Source of the DNA: Rhodospirillales bacterium
GTDB taxonomy: Bacteria > Pseudomonadota > Alphaproteobacteria > BOG-932 > Roseiterribacteraceae
Direction: 5' to 3'
Assembly (NCBI GenBank): GCA_028291345.1
Contig: JAQGIF010000274.1
Location: 1 to 38,232 of the forward strand
Length of the DNA: 38,232 nt
Position numbers and translations under genes: made by a program
The notes under the pieces: model-generated
What the model saw: only the letters and a program-made list of their open reading frames with translations
Databases searched by the model: none
Told to the model about the DNA's origin: nothing
Shown here: in pieces, positions 17,453 to 25,455 of the stretch
Numbering within the stretch: the stretch's first letter is position 1
How the letters are laid out: every line of letters starts with the position of its first letter

Positions 17453-17470
17453 TTATGCATATACGCATAA
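17453..17470. promoter_or_regulatory. Operator-like inverted repeat before the dead toxin-antitoxin pair
   Basis: TTATGC-ATATAC-GCATAA is a perfect 6+6 dyad just 14 bases before the antitoxin start. Toxin-antitoxin operons are normally autorepressed by the antitoxin at such sites. The assignment is by position. Confidence 0.5.
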
Positions 17471-17517
17471 TGAGCTTTGGCAGACGGACAAAGAAGGCCG
17501 CCGTGCAACTGCCTCGA

Positions 17518-17550
17518 CGGCAACAACAGAAAGATAATGTTGTTCGCCGG
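17518..17550 (-). terminator. Possible hairpin downstream of the Rieske oxygenase
   Basis: AACAAC (17522-17527) pairs with GTTGTT (17539-17544), and flanking GGC/GCC can extend the stem past a bulge. It lies about 40 bases past the oxygenase stop. It lacks a T-run, so it is a weak terminator candidate. Confidence 0.25.
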
Positions 17551-17587
17551 ATTGAGCGCGCCGCTTAGCCCCCTAACCCGCTGCGGA

Positions 17588-18682
17588 TCAAGCCGCCATG
17601 GTGTCGAACGGACGCTGCTCCTTGTCCGGCGATTCGCCCTGGTTCTTGGTGTGGGCGATGCCGTTGACACGTGCCTGGATCGCAGGGGCCTTGGCGCGCG
17701 GGTTGAAGAATTGCGAGTACCAGATCCGGCCTTTGCCGAACGGACCGTCTTCGGGGATCTGCAAAATCTGAATGGCCGGTTTCTTATAAGTCCAGATTTC
17801 GAAATCCTGGGCGAAGGCCTGACGGCTGGCCTCTTGGTAGGCGCGGCCCATCGGCACATCTTCCTCGGTCGCGACATCCTTACCCGAATGGACCATCAGC
17901 GCATGCCAAACCTTGGTCACGCCGTCGTCGATTGGAGTGTTGGCGATGATCATCAGCGACGGATGCCGGCCCTTCATGCGCGACAGCAGAATGCCGGGGC
18001 CGGTGTACCAGGTGTCGGTTTCCAGAATGTTGCCGTCGGTCACCAGAGTGCGGTGGCCCGCGCCGAAGCGCTGAACGCAGACCGGTCCGCGAAATTCATT
18101 CTCAAAATAGCTCGCGGCGGTCGAGCCGTGGACGGGCACGAAATGGCCGTAGTCCGACATGTTGTCGAGCACTTCCTGGCCGTGGATATTCAGTACGCCC
18201 ATATGGTCGAACTTCCAGCGGACATAGGCTTTGTTGTCCCATTCCGACATGTCGGGAAGCTTAAAGTCAGGCTCCAGCTCTTCCGGGTCGTACCACATGA
18301 AGATTGCGCCCGAGCGCTCTGCCACCGTGTAGGACTTCACCGCAGCGGCGGCCGGGATGCGCTTGGCATAGGGAATGTCGTCGCACTTGCCGTCCGGGCC
18401 GAAGCGCCAGGCATGGTAGGGGCAGCGGATCGAATCGCCCTGGACCTGCGTGCCGTCGCGCACGATGTACGACGTCGTGTTCTTGCAGAGATGCGTGCCC
18501 ATATGCGGGCAATAGGCGTCGAGCATGATCACCTTGCCGCTCTCGCCGCGATAGATCACGAAATCATTGGCGAAGAAGCGCACGGCGATCGGGCCGTTAT
18601 CCAGTTCCGTCGCCTCGGCGACCATGAACCAGCCGCGCGGAAACGTGAATTCGCCCAAGCCATACTCAGCAGTGGTCGCCAT
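17588..18682 (-). CDS. Rieske non-heme iron oxygenase, KshA-like
   Basis: A 364-residue oxygenase component. The Rieske [2Fe-2S] ligands are Cys58 and His60 (CPHMGTHL) and Cys87 and His90 (CPYHAWRF). The mononuclear iron site follows as DNMSDYGHFVPVHG with His180 and His185, and Asp177 is the likely electron bridge. Length and layout fit the 3-ketosteroid 9alpha-hydroxylase (KshA) and cholesterol 7-desaturase branch, which work as alpha subunits without a beta subunit. KshA plus KshB would open ring B by 9alpha-hydroxylation. No reductase gene is nearby. It diverges from the LysR gene 119 bases away, so LysR control is likely. Another steroid or terpenoid hydroxylation is possible. Confidence 0.88.
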   Translation of the reverse strand: MATTAEYGLGEFTFPRGWFMVAEATELDNGPIAVRFFANDFVIYRGESGKVIMLDAYCPHMGTHLCKNTTSYIVRDGTQVQGDSIRCPYHAWRFGPDGKCDDIPYAKRIPAAAAVKSYTVAERSGAIFMWYDPEELEPDFKLPDMSEWDNKAYVRWKFDHMGVLNIHGQEVLDNMSDYGHFVPVHGSTAASYFENEFRGPVCVQRFGAGHRTLVTDGNILETDTWYTGPGILLSRMKGRHPSLMIIANTPIDDGVTKVWHALMVHSGKDVATEEDVPMGRAYQEASRQAFAQDFEIWTYKKPAIQILQIPEDGPFGKGRIWYSQFFNPRAKAPAIQARVNGIAHTKNQGESPDKEQRPFDTMAA

Positions 18683-18730
18683 GTAATCCTCCCCAAATCC
18701 CGGTAGTCCGCGTGAGCGGAGCTAGACACA

Positions 18731-18736
18731 TGTCAA
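18731..18736 (-). promoter_or_regulatory. Possible -35 element for the Rieske oxygenase gene
   Basis: On the minus strand TTGACA occurs 48 bases before the start codon. A matching -10 box at normal spacing is not evident, so this is weak evidence for a sigma-70 promoter that may need an activator. Confidence 0.25.
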
Positions 18737-18784
18737 TCTAGTGCGTGTGGACGTGGAAAAAAATGATTTTGTTCGCACAGTTCG

Positions 18785-18800
18785 TGTGCAAAATTGCACA
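18785..18800. promoter_or_regulatory. Perfect inverted repeat at the LysR start, likely operator
   Basis: TGTGCAA-AA-TTGCACA is a perfect 7+7 dyad ending two bases before the LysR ATG at 18802, in the 119-base gap shared with the Rieske gene. A protein bound here would cover the LysR translation start and its likely 5' leader, which suggests autorepression. Its spacing differs from the textbook T-N11-A LysR box. Confidence 0.6.
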
Positions 18801-18801
18801 T

Positions 18802-19680
18802 ATGTTGGATTGGAATGATCTAAAGTTCTTCATCGGCGCCGTGCGGGCGGGAAATTATACCCACGCGGCCGCTCGGCTGAAGGTCAACCGCACGACGATC
18901 GGGCGGCGGATCAATGCGCTGGAAAACCAGCTGGGCCTATCGCTTTTCGAGCAGACGCCCGCTGGCTATCGCCCAACCACCGCCGGCCGTGCGGTGCTGG
19001 AATGCGCCGAAAGCATGGAGCGCGAGATCGAGCGGCTGAATGAGCGGCTGGCGACGCCGCTCGAACGGCTAGGGGGTACCGTGCGGATCTCGGTTTCCGG
19101 GGAGATCGGCACGGAATTCATGGGCGAGTTGCTCGCCTTCCGCAAATCCGACCCCGACATCAAGCTGGAGCTGCTGACCGCCCGCGACGCGCCGACCAAT
19201 GTCTTGCAGCGCAAGGCAGACCTGGGCATCTGCCTGGTGCCCTATCGACCGGAGAATCTCCGCGGTATCCGGATCGGCGCCCTACCCCAGGCGCTTTATG
19301 CCGCCGGGCGCTATATCGACGGTCTGCCTCCCGGCCATGCTTTCGCCGACCATGACTGGATCGGCTGGGGCAGGGAAGCCGCGAATTCCGCCTCGGCACG
19401 GTGGCTGAAAGCCAACCTGCCTGACGCTGGCAAGATCAGCGCAGAGGTGAATAGCTGGGACGCCTTCAAGGAAGCGGTGCTATGCGGCTTGGGCATCGGC
19501 CATATGTGGTGCTTCGTCGCCGACCGCGAGCCCAGTTTGGTCCGCATCCGTGATGCCGAGCCGGAACTGTCGATGGAATTGTGGCTGCTGGTGCGCGACG
19601 ACGTGCCGCCGGACTCACGGACGAAGCGGCTGATGGAGTTTTTGGCACCGGTAATGGCGCGGAGGATTGGGAGTGCGTGA
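18802..19680 (+). CDS. LysR family transcriptional regulator
   Basis: A 292-residue regulator. The N-terminal winged helix-turn-helix is LDWNDLKFFIGAVRAGNYT, AARLKVNRTTIGRRINALE, and the effector domain begins around residue 90 (GTVRISVSGEIG). A longer frame reaching 18745 would cover the inverted repeat at 18785-18800, so ATG 18802 is preferred; its own ribosome site is poor and it could be a leaderless start. Divergence from the Rieske oxygenase points to that gene as target. The effector is unknown; a steroid intermediate is a reasonable guess. Confidence 0.9.
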   Translation: MLDWNDLKFFIGAVRAGNYTHAAARLKVNRTTIGRRINALENQLGLSLFEQTPAGYRPTTAGRAVLECAESMEREIERLNERLATPLERLGGTVRISVSGEIGTEFMGELLAFRKSDPDIKLELLTARDAPTNVLQRKADLGICLVPYRPENLRGIRIGALPQALYAAGRYIDGLPPGHAFADHDWIGWGREAANSASARWLKANLPDAGKISAEVNSWDAFKEAVLCGLGIGHMWCFVADREPSLVRIRDAEPELSMELWLLVRDDVPPDSRTKRLMEFLAPVMARRIGSA

Positions 19681-19792
19681 AGGCCGGAGGCATTTTCACC
19701 CCACCCGGCGCTTCACGACCCTTCTGCCGTGGAACGGGAGAGAGTGGCTGGTCACTTTGAACGGGAGGGTGAGGGTGCTTATGTTTTCAGCT

Positions 19793-20254
19793 TCAGGCCG
19801 GATACCACATGCTGATCGCCTCGGCGACGCATGCCGGCTTTGTGCCGCCTTCGACTTCAACGGTGATGCGGAAGATCGATTGGATCGCCCCGCCAGCCAA
19901 GTTCTCGACGGAAATCAGCTCGCTCTTCGCCCGGATGCGCGAACCGGCGGGCACGATCGCTGGGAAGCGGATCTTATTGAGGCCGTAATTGAGACCCATC
20001 GAGATCCCGTGGACCTCGATCAACTCCGGCAGGAACAGGTTGGTCAGCGACAGAGTCAGGAAGCCATGAGCGATGGTCGAACCAAACGGACCCGTCTTCG
20101 CCCGCTCGGGATCGACATGGATCCATTGACGATCGCCGGTGGCGTCGGCGAATTTATTGATCCGGTCCTGGTCGACGACCAGCCACTCAGTCGGACCGAA
20201 AGTCTGCCCGAGCGATGCTCCGAGTTCAGCCGGGCTGTTAAAGATATGGACCAA
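19793..20254 (-). CDS. MaoC family enoyl-CoA hydratase/dehydratase
   Basis: A 153-residue single hot-dog-fold hydratase. The catalytic motif is seen as FADATGDRQWIHVDPERA with Asp and His, followed by GPFGSTIAHGFLTLSL. Upstream residues in the open frame overlap the preceding SDR gene and are not family-like. The likely start is TTG 20254, two bases after the SDR stop, with GAGGG eight bases before it. As the last gene of the 12-gene operon it could hydrate an unsaturated CoA intermediate of side-chain or ring beta-oxidation. Confidence 0.88.
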   Translation of the reverse strand: MVHIFNSPAELGASLGQTFGPTEWLVVDQDRINKFADATGDRQWIHVDPERAKTGPFGSTIAHGFLTLSLTNLFLPELIEVHGISMGLNYGLNKIRFPAIVPAGSRIRAKSELISVENLAGGAIQSIFRITVEVEGGTKPACVAEAISMWYPA

Positions 20255-20256
20255 CT

Positions 20257-21048
20257 TTAAGCCCTCTGGCTGGATACAGAGAGGATTTCGCCGGTCATGT
20301 AGCTCGACAGGTCGCAGGCCAAGAACACCATTGCATTGGCGATTTCCCAAGTCTCGGCCGGGCGGCCGAACGCCTCGCGCGCCGATAGTTCCGCGAGAAG
20401 ATCCGACGACGTTACCTTGTTCAGGAACTCATGCATCGCGATCGAGGGCGCGACGGCGTTGATCCGAACCCCCTGCTCCGCCGCCTCGATCGCGGCACAG
20501 CGTGTGAAGGCCATGACGCCGGCCTTGGCCGCGGCGTAATGCGCTTGCAGCTCCTGCGCGCGCCAGCCCAGCACCGACGCGTTGTTGACGATGGCGCCGG
20601 CCTTGCGGGCATACATGTGGGGCAGAATTGCGCGCGTCATGCGAAACACGCTGGTCAGCGTGACGTCGATCACCTTGAACCATTGCTCGTCAGTCATGTC
20701 GACGACGCTGACCGAACCGCCGAGGCCGGCATTGTTGATCAGCACGTCGACCTGCCCCATGTCGGCGATGGCAGCGGCGATCAGCGCCTGGACCTGATCT
20801 TCCTTGGTCACGTCGCACAGCTTGGAGCCGACCGGCGCGGGGGACACCGCGTTCAGCTTTTCAACGGCTTCGCCCAGGCGGCGCTCATGCACGTCGCTTA
20901 TGAAGATGCGCGCACCCTCCTCGGCGCAGCGCTTGGCTGCGGCGAAGCCGATGCCAGTGCCGGCGGCGGCGGTGATGAGGACCGTCTTGCCTTTCAGCAG
21001 GCCTTTCGGTTCCGGATAGGGCAACGGCTCAACGCGGGTTTTTCCCAT
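20257..21048 (-). CDS. Short-chain dehydrogenase/reductase (Rv3549c-like)
   Basis: A 263-residue classical SDR. The coenzyme loop is TAAAGTGIG (26-34), with NNAG at 105-108, and the catalytic residues are Ser158, Tyr171 and Lys175 (YAAAK). AAGGATAAGATC precedes ATG 21048. In Mycobacterium tuberculosis two SDRs, Rv3548c and Rv3549c, adjoin echA20-ipdAB; this gene and the next one upstream are the obvious counterparts by position. It would oxidise or reduce a hydroxy/keto group on the CoA-linked bicycle. The exact step is unassigned. Confidence 0.88.
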   Translation of the reverse strand: MGKTRVEPLPYPEPKGLLKGKTVLITAAAGTGIGFAAAKRCAEEGARIFISDVHERRLGEAVEKLNAVSPAPVGSKLCDVTKEDQVQALIAAAIADMGQVDVLINNAGLGGSVSVVDMTDEQWFKVIDVTLTSVFRMTRAILPHMYARKAGAIVNNASVLGWRAQELQAHYAAAKAGVMAFTRCAAIEAAEQGVRINAVAPSIAMHEFLNKVTSSDLLAELSAREAFGRPAETWEIANAMVFLACDLSSYMTGEILSVSSQRA

Positions 21049-21081
21049 GATCTTATCCTTAGTTGTGCTTGTCGACGGGGC

Positions 21082-21987
21082 TCAGGTGCCCCAGACTTTC
21101 TTCTGCGGCTTACGCTTGGCGAGCAGACCGGCCACGGCTGGGCCGACTTCGCTGGGTAGCCATTTGGCGCCCTTGTCGACCGTCGGGCCATCCATCCACC
21201 CGTCCTCGATGGTGATGCGGCCGCCCTCGATATCGAAGATACAGCCGGTGACACCGGCGGAGTCCTTGCTGCCCAGCCAAACGACGGTTGGGGCGATATT
21301 GTCGGGATCCTGCACGTCGAAGCCTTCGACCGGCTTTTTCATTTTGTCGGCGAATGCGCCCTCGGTCATCCGCGTGCGCGCGGCCGGGGCGAGCGCGTTG
21401 GCGGTGATATTGTAGCGGGCGAGTTCAGCGGATTGCACCAGAGTCAGGCTGGCAATGCCGCCCTTGGCCGAGGCATAGGCGCTTTGCCCGATTGAACCCT
21501 GAAGCCCGGCGCCGGAGCTGGTGTTGATGATGCGCGCATCGACCGGCCGGCCGGCCTTGTTCTCGCCGCGCCAGAATGCGACCGCATGGCTGGACACGCA
21601 GAAATGGCCGCGCAGATGCACGCGCAGCACGGCGTCCCATTCCTCGACCGTGCAGCTCACGAACATGCGGTCGCGGACGATACCGGCGTTATTGACCACC
21701 ACGTCGAGGCCGCCGAATGTGTCGATCGCCGTCTTAATGATCCGGCCGGCGCCATCCCAATCCGCGACGTCGTCGCCATTGGCCACTGCCTCGCCCCCGA
21801 AAGCCTTGATTTCATCGACGACTTTCTGCGCAGTCGCCGTATCGCGGCCCTGACCGGCCAAGTCGACACCCAGATCGTTGACCACCACCTTCGCGCCCTC
21901 GCGGGCGAAGGCCAAAGCGTAGGACTTGCCCAGCCCATTGCCGGCCCCGGTGATTACGACGATCCGGCCTTCACAAATTCCAGTCAT
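21082..21987 (-). CDS. Short-chain dehydrogenase/reductase (Rv3548c-like)
   Basis: A 301-residue SDR of the longer, HSD17B4-like type. It has TGAGNGLG at 13-20, an NDLGVDLAGQGRD insertion typical of peroxisomal multifunctional-enzyme dehydrogenases, NNAG at 99-102, and Tyr171/Lys175 in YASAK. The C-terminal 60 residues extend past the core SDR fold. GGAG lies upstream of ATG 21987. It likely oxidises a 3-hydroxyacyl-CoA or ring hydroxyl in HIP-CoA breakdown. The gap to the next SDR is 33 bases, so they are co-transcribed. Confidence 0.88.
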   Translation of the reverse strand: MTGICEGRIVVITGAGNGLGKSYALAFAREGAKVVVNDLGVDLAGQGRDTATAQKVVDEIKAFGGEAVANGDDVADWDGAGRIIKTAIDTFGGLDVVVNNAGIVRDRMFVSCTVEEWDAVLRVHLRGHFCVSSHAVAFWRGENKAGRPVDARIINTSSGAGLQGSIGQSAYASAKGGIASLTLVQSAELARYNITANALAPAARTRMTEGAFADKMKKPVEGFDVQDPDNIAPTVVWLGSKDSAGVTGCIFDIEGGRITIEDGWMDGPTVDKGAKWLPSEVGPAVAGLLAKRKPQKKVWGT

Positions 21988-22036
21988 TCAAACACGCTCC
22001 GAAAACAAACAAAATCAAATCACAATGGGCAGGCTG

Positions 22037-23107
22037 TTATGCCTCGAGCCGCTTGATCAATCCGTCCAGCGCCGCCTCTGCCTCGGCGACAATGCGACTG
22101 ATCAACTCTTCGCAGCTTGGCAGATCGGTCAGCCGTCCGGCAACCTGCCCGGTCGCCATCACGCCCTCATCCGGCTTGCCCTCGACTGTCGCCCGCTGGA
22201 TGAAGACCGGCGCGGTGGCGCCCATCAAGGCCTGGGCAAAGCTGGTGTCGCTGCCATGCCCCATCATCGCCCGGGCGGATTTCAGCATGTCCCCCATGCT
22301 GGCGCCGGTCAGTTGTTTCATCTTCCAGGCGCTCGACAGTGCATTCGTCCACATGCTGATCGGACCGGCCTTCTCGAGCCGGGCGGTGAAGGCATTGCGG
22401 ATCATGCGCTGCGGCAGGCCGTCCAGCTTGGAGGTCACGAAAATATCCTCGACGGTGGCTTTGACGTAGCGCGCCTTGGTCTGCGGCGGAACCGGGCTCT
22501 CCTGGGTCATCAGGAAGCGCGTGCCCATGGCGATACCTTCCGCGCCATAAGCGAGGGCCGCGGCCAATCCGCGGCCGTCGCCAAAACCACCCGCCGCGAC
22601 GACCGGAACACTGACTGCGTCCAACACCTGGGGCAGCAATATGGTGGACGAGACCGAGCCGGTATGACCGCCGCCCTCACCGCCCTGAACCACCACCATG
22701 TCGACACCGAGTTCGACCATCTTCTTGGCATGCTTGACCGCGCCCACGGTGGGAATGCAGCGAATACCGGCATCCTTGAAGCGCGCAATGGCTTTCTTGT
22801 CCGGCCCGCGGCCGAAGCTGACGGCGGCGACCTTCTTGGCAATCAGAGTTTCGACGATCTGCGCCGCGCCGGGCTGGAACATATGGAAATTCACGCCGAA
22901 CGGCTTGTCGGTCATCGAGCGCACGCGGTCGATCGCCGGACCGACCTCATCCGCCTTCATCACACCCGCGGCCAGGAAGCCGAACGCGCCGGCATTGCTG
23001 GTGCCCGCGACGAGTTCTGGGGTCGCGACCCAGCCCATCGCGGTCTGGATGATCGGATAGCGGCAGCCCAGCATCGTCTGGATCGCGGTTTGTGGAAGGT
23101 GGGTCAT
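22037..23107 (-). CDS. ipdC: IpdC-like flavin-dependent enzyme (nitronate monooxygenase fold)
   Basis: A 356-residue FMN-binding TIM-barrel protein of the nitronate monooxygenase/2-nitropropane dioxygenase family. Seen are PIIQTAMGWVATPELV, GVNFHMFQPG, the phosphate-binding VVVQGGEGGGHTG and VVAAGGFGDGRGLAAAL, plus the late GQVAGRLTDLPSCEEL typical of family members on CoA-linked substrates. IpdC of actinobacteria (about 355 residues) acts in HIP-CoA ring oxidation, and the neighbours IpdA, IpdB and EchA20 support this identity. Its ATG overlaps the stop of the upstream phosphotransferase gene by one base, showing translational coupling. Confidence 0.85.
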   Translation of the reverse strand: MTHLPQTAIQTMLGCRYPIIQTAMGWVATPELVAGTSNAGAFGFLAAGVMKADEVGPAIDRVRSMTDKPFGVNFHMFQPGAAQIVETLIAKKVAAVSFGRGPDKKAIARFKDAGIRCIPTVGAVKHAKKMVELGVDMVVVQGGEGGGHTGSVSSTILLPQVLDAVSVPVVAAGGFGDGRGLAAALAYGAEGIAMGTRFLMTQESPVPPQTKARYVKATVEDIFVTSKLDGLPQRMIRNAFTARLEKAGPISMWTNALSSAWKMKQLTGASMGDMLKSARAMMGHGSDTSFAQALMGATAPVFIQRATVEGKPDEGVMATGQVAGRLTDLPSCEELISRIVAEAEAALDGLIKRLEA

Positions 23108-24162
23108 TACGTTTCCTGTTCCGTCTTCATTTTTTCAACCAAGCGCCAAGCCGTATCCGCCATGTCGCCGGCACGACGCCCGACATCGGCTGCGTTCGGG
23201 TTTGACGCATTGCCATCGATCACACGCCGCATGATCCCTTGCCTGATGCTGGCGAGGCGAAACATGTTGTAGGCGAGATAGAAATCCCAATGAATTGGCT
23301 CTATGGACTGTCGGCCGGTCCGCTTGCAATAGGCCGTTACATAATCCCGCTCATTCGGGATCCCCAAACCAGCGATATCGACTCCGGCGAGGCCGCGATA
23401 TTCGTCGGGCCTGAGCCGCCAAGCCATCACATGATAGGCAAAATCAGCCAACGGATGACCCAGCGTCGAGAGTTCCCAATCCAGCACCGCGATGACGCGG
23501 GGTTCGGTCGCATGGAAGATCATGTTGTCGAGCCGGAAATCGCCATGCACCAGGCTGGTCTCGTCGCCCGGCGGAATATTCTCCGGCAGCCAGGCGATGA
23601 GGTTTTCCATCGACGGAATGAGCCGGGTTTCCGAGGCGCGATACTGCTTGATCCAGCGGGCAATCTGACGGGCGAAATAGTTGCCCGGCTTGCCAAAGCT
23701 CTCCAGCCCGACCGCCCGGTAATCGACCCGATGCAGCGCGGCGATGACCCGATTCATCTCTACGTACAAAGCGGCGCGCTCGGTTGCGACCATGGCCGGC
23801 AAAGCCGGATCCCATAGCGACCGGCCATCGGCGAATTCCATCACGAAGAACATCGTGCCGATGACCGAGATGTCCTCGCACAGGCACAAGGTACGCGGCA
23901 CCGGAACATCGGTATCGCTGAGCGCCGTGATCACCCGATATTCGCGATCGACGGCATGGGCTGAGGGCAGCAGCACGCCCGCCGGCTTCTTGCGCAGCAC
24001 ATAACGCTTCACGCCGTCCAGCTTAATGACGAAAGTCGGGTTCGACTGGCCGCCGGTCAGCGCTTCGATCTCGAAGGCTCCGAAGAATCCGTCGATATTG
24101 GCGCGCAGATAGGATTCCAGCCGGCCGAGACCAAACGCGGGATCGTCCGAGATAATGCTCAT
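23107..24162 (-). CDS. APH-type phosphotransferase family protein (ACAD10/11 N-domain-like)
   Basis: A 351-residue kinase-like protein. It has SNPTFVIKLDGVKRYVLRKKP (ATP-site strand and Lys), the catalytic loop LVHGDFRLDNMIFH and the metal-binding AVLDWELSTLGHPLADFAYH. In animals the same domain is fused to acyl-CoA dehydrogenases ACAD10/11, which phosphorylate and then remove a 4-hydroxyl group of hydroxyacyl-CoAs. Here the kinase and an acyl-CoA dehydrogenase are separate neighbours (22-base gap). It may phosphorylate a hydroxyl on a CoA intermediate so that the dehydrogenase can eliminate it. That role is inferred. Confidence 0.87.
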   Translation of the reverse strand: MSIISDDPAFGLGRLESYLRANIDGFFGAFEIEALTGGQSNPTFVIKLDGVKRYVLRKKPAGVLLPSAHAVDREYRVITALSDTDVPVPRTLCLCEDISVIGTMFFVMEFADGRSLWDPALPAMVATERAALYVEMNRVIAALHRVDYRAVGLESFGKPGNYFARQIARWIKQYRASETRLIPSMENLIAWLPENIPPGDETSLVHGDFRLDNMIFHATEPRVIAVLDWELSTLGHPLADFAYHVMAWRLRPDEYRGLAGVDIAGLGIPNERDYVTAYCKRTGRQSIEPIHWDFYLAYNMFRLASIRQGIMRRVIDGNASNPNAADVGRRAGDMADTAWRLVEKMKTEQET

Positions 24163-24184
24163 CGGAACCAGACGAGCCGCGATC

Positions 24185-25405
24185 TCAGTTCGACAACCGC
24201 TGTTCGTATTTCTTCAATTCCAGCCGTCCGATCTGGTTGCGGTGCACCTCGTCCGGGCCGTCGGCCAGGCGGATAGTGCGCGCATGGGCATAGGCATAGG
24301 CGAGCGGGAAATCATCCGACACGCCGCCGCCGCCATGGGCCTGGATCGCCCAATCGATGACCTGGCAGGCCATGTTCGGCGCCAGCACCTTGATCATCGC
24401 GATCTCGGCACGCGCGACCTTGTTGCCGACCGTGTCCATCATGTGGGCGGCCTTGAGCACTAAGAGTCGTGCTGAATCGATCATGATGCGGGATTCGGCA
24501 ATACGCTCCAACGTCACCGTCTGTTCGGAGATCGGCTTGCCGAAAGCGACGCGGGATTTGGTCCGCTTGCACATATATTCAAGCGCACGCTCGGCCAGCC
24601 CGATCATGCGCATGGCATGATGGATTCTCCCTGGCCCAAGGCGACCTTGTGCGATCTCGAAGCCCCGCCCCTCACCCAGCAAAATGTTGTTGACCGGCAC
24701 ACGGACATCCTTGAAGTCGACTTCCATATGGCCATGTGGCGCGTGGTCATAGCCGAACACCGGCAGATGCCGCATCACGGTGACGCCGGGCGTGTCGCGC
24801 GGCACCAGGACCATCGACTGCTGTTGATGCTTGGGCGCATCCGGGTTGGTCTTGCCCATGAAGATCAGGATCTTGCAGCGCGGATCGCCCGCCCCGGACG
24901 TCCACCATTTGCGGCCGTTAATGACATAGTCGTCGCCATTGCGGACGATCGAGCTCTGGATATTCGTCGCATCGCTGGAAGCGACCGCGGGCTCGGTCAT
25001 GCAGAAGGCCGACCGGATTTTCCCTTCGAGCAGCGGCTCGAGCCATTCCTTTTTATGGGCCTCGGTGCCGTAGCGCTCGATGGTTTCCATATTGCCGGTG
25101 TCGGGCGCCGAGCAATTGAAGATTTCGCCGGCCCACTGGATGCGACCCATCACTTCGCAGAGCGGCGCATAGTCCACGTTATTCAGACCGGCCCCATGAT
25201 GAGAATCCGGCAGGAACAGATTCCACAGCCCCGCCGCACGGGCCTTTTCCTTCAATTGGTCCAGGATCGGCGGGTGATGCCAGCGATCTGCCGCCGCATC
25301 CAGCTGCTGCTGATACAGATGCTCGTTCGGATAGACATGCTCGTCCATGAAGGCGTTCAGCCGGACAAGGAGATCCTTCGTCTTCTGATTGTAATCGAAA
25401 TCCAT
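24185..25405 (-). CDS. Acyl-CoA dehydrogenase (ACAD10/11-like)
   Basis: A 406-residue FAD-dependent acyl-CoA dehydrogenase. Seen are [20 protein letters not shown] (FAD/substrate region), the central segment [23 protein letters not shown] and the C-terminal [13 protein letters not shown]. Where medium-chain enzymes carry the catalytic Glu in YEGT, this one reads LADGPDEVH, as in ACAD10/11. Asp may serve as the base. GAGGGAA precedes ATG 25405. The APH-type kinase is the next gene, matching the domain pair fused in animals. It would introduce a double bond in an acyl- or ring-CoA intermediate. Confidence 0.9.
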   Translation of the reverse strand: MDFDYNQKTKDLLVRLNAFMDEHVYPNEHLYQQQLDAAADRWHHPPILDQLKEKARAAGLWNLFLPDSHHGAGLNNVDYAPLCEVMGRIQWAGEIFNCSAPDTGNMETIERYGTEAHKKEWLEPLLEGKIRSAFCMTEPAVASSDATNIQSSIVRNGDDYVINGRKWWTSGAGDPRCKILIFMGKTNPDAPKHQQQSMVLVPRDTPGVTVMRHLPVFGYDHAPHGHMEVDFKDVRVPVNNILLGEGRGFEIAQGRLGPGRIHHAMRMIGLAERALEYMCKRTKSRVAFGKPISEQTVTLERIAESRIMIDSARLLVLKAAHMMDTVGNKVARAEIAMIKVLAPNMACQVIDWAIQAHGGGGVSDDFPLAYAYAHARTIRLADGPDEVHRNQIGRLELKKYEQRLSN

Positions 25406-25455
25406 CTGTTCCCTCGATCATCCTGGTCTTCTGGCGGCCGCCGCTGTCGACCGAC

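Noticed and set aside
17477-18706. A 409-codon open frame antisense to the Rieske oxygenase
   Set aside because: It has no recognisable motif, and the opposite strand carries all Rieske and iron ligands.
19681-19792. Terminator between the convergent LysR and MaoC genes
   Set aside because: The gap has no strong stem followed by a T-run on either strand.
21926-23272. A 448-codon open frame antisense to the IpdC-like gene
   Set aside because: Low-complexity GRDH-rich translation without motifs; it spans three real genes on the other strand.
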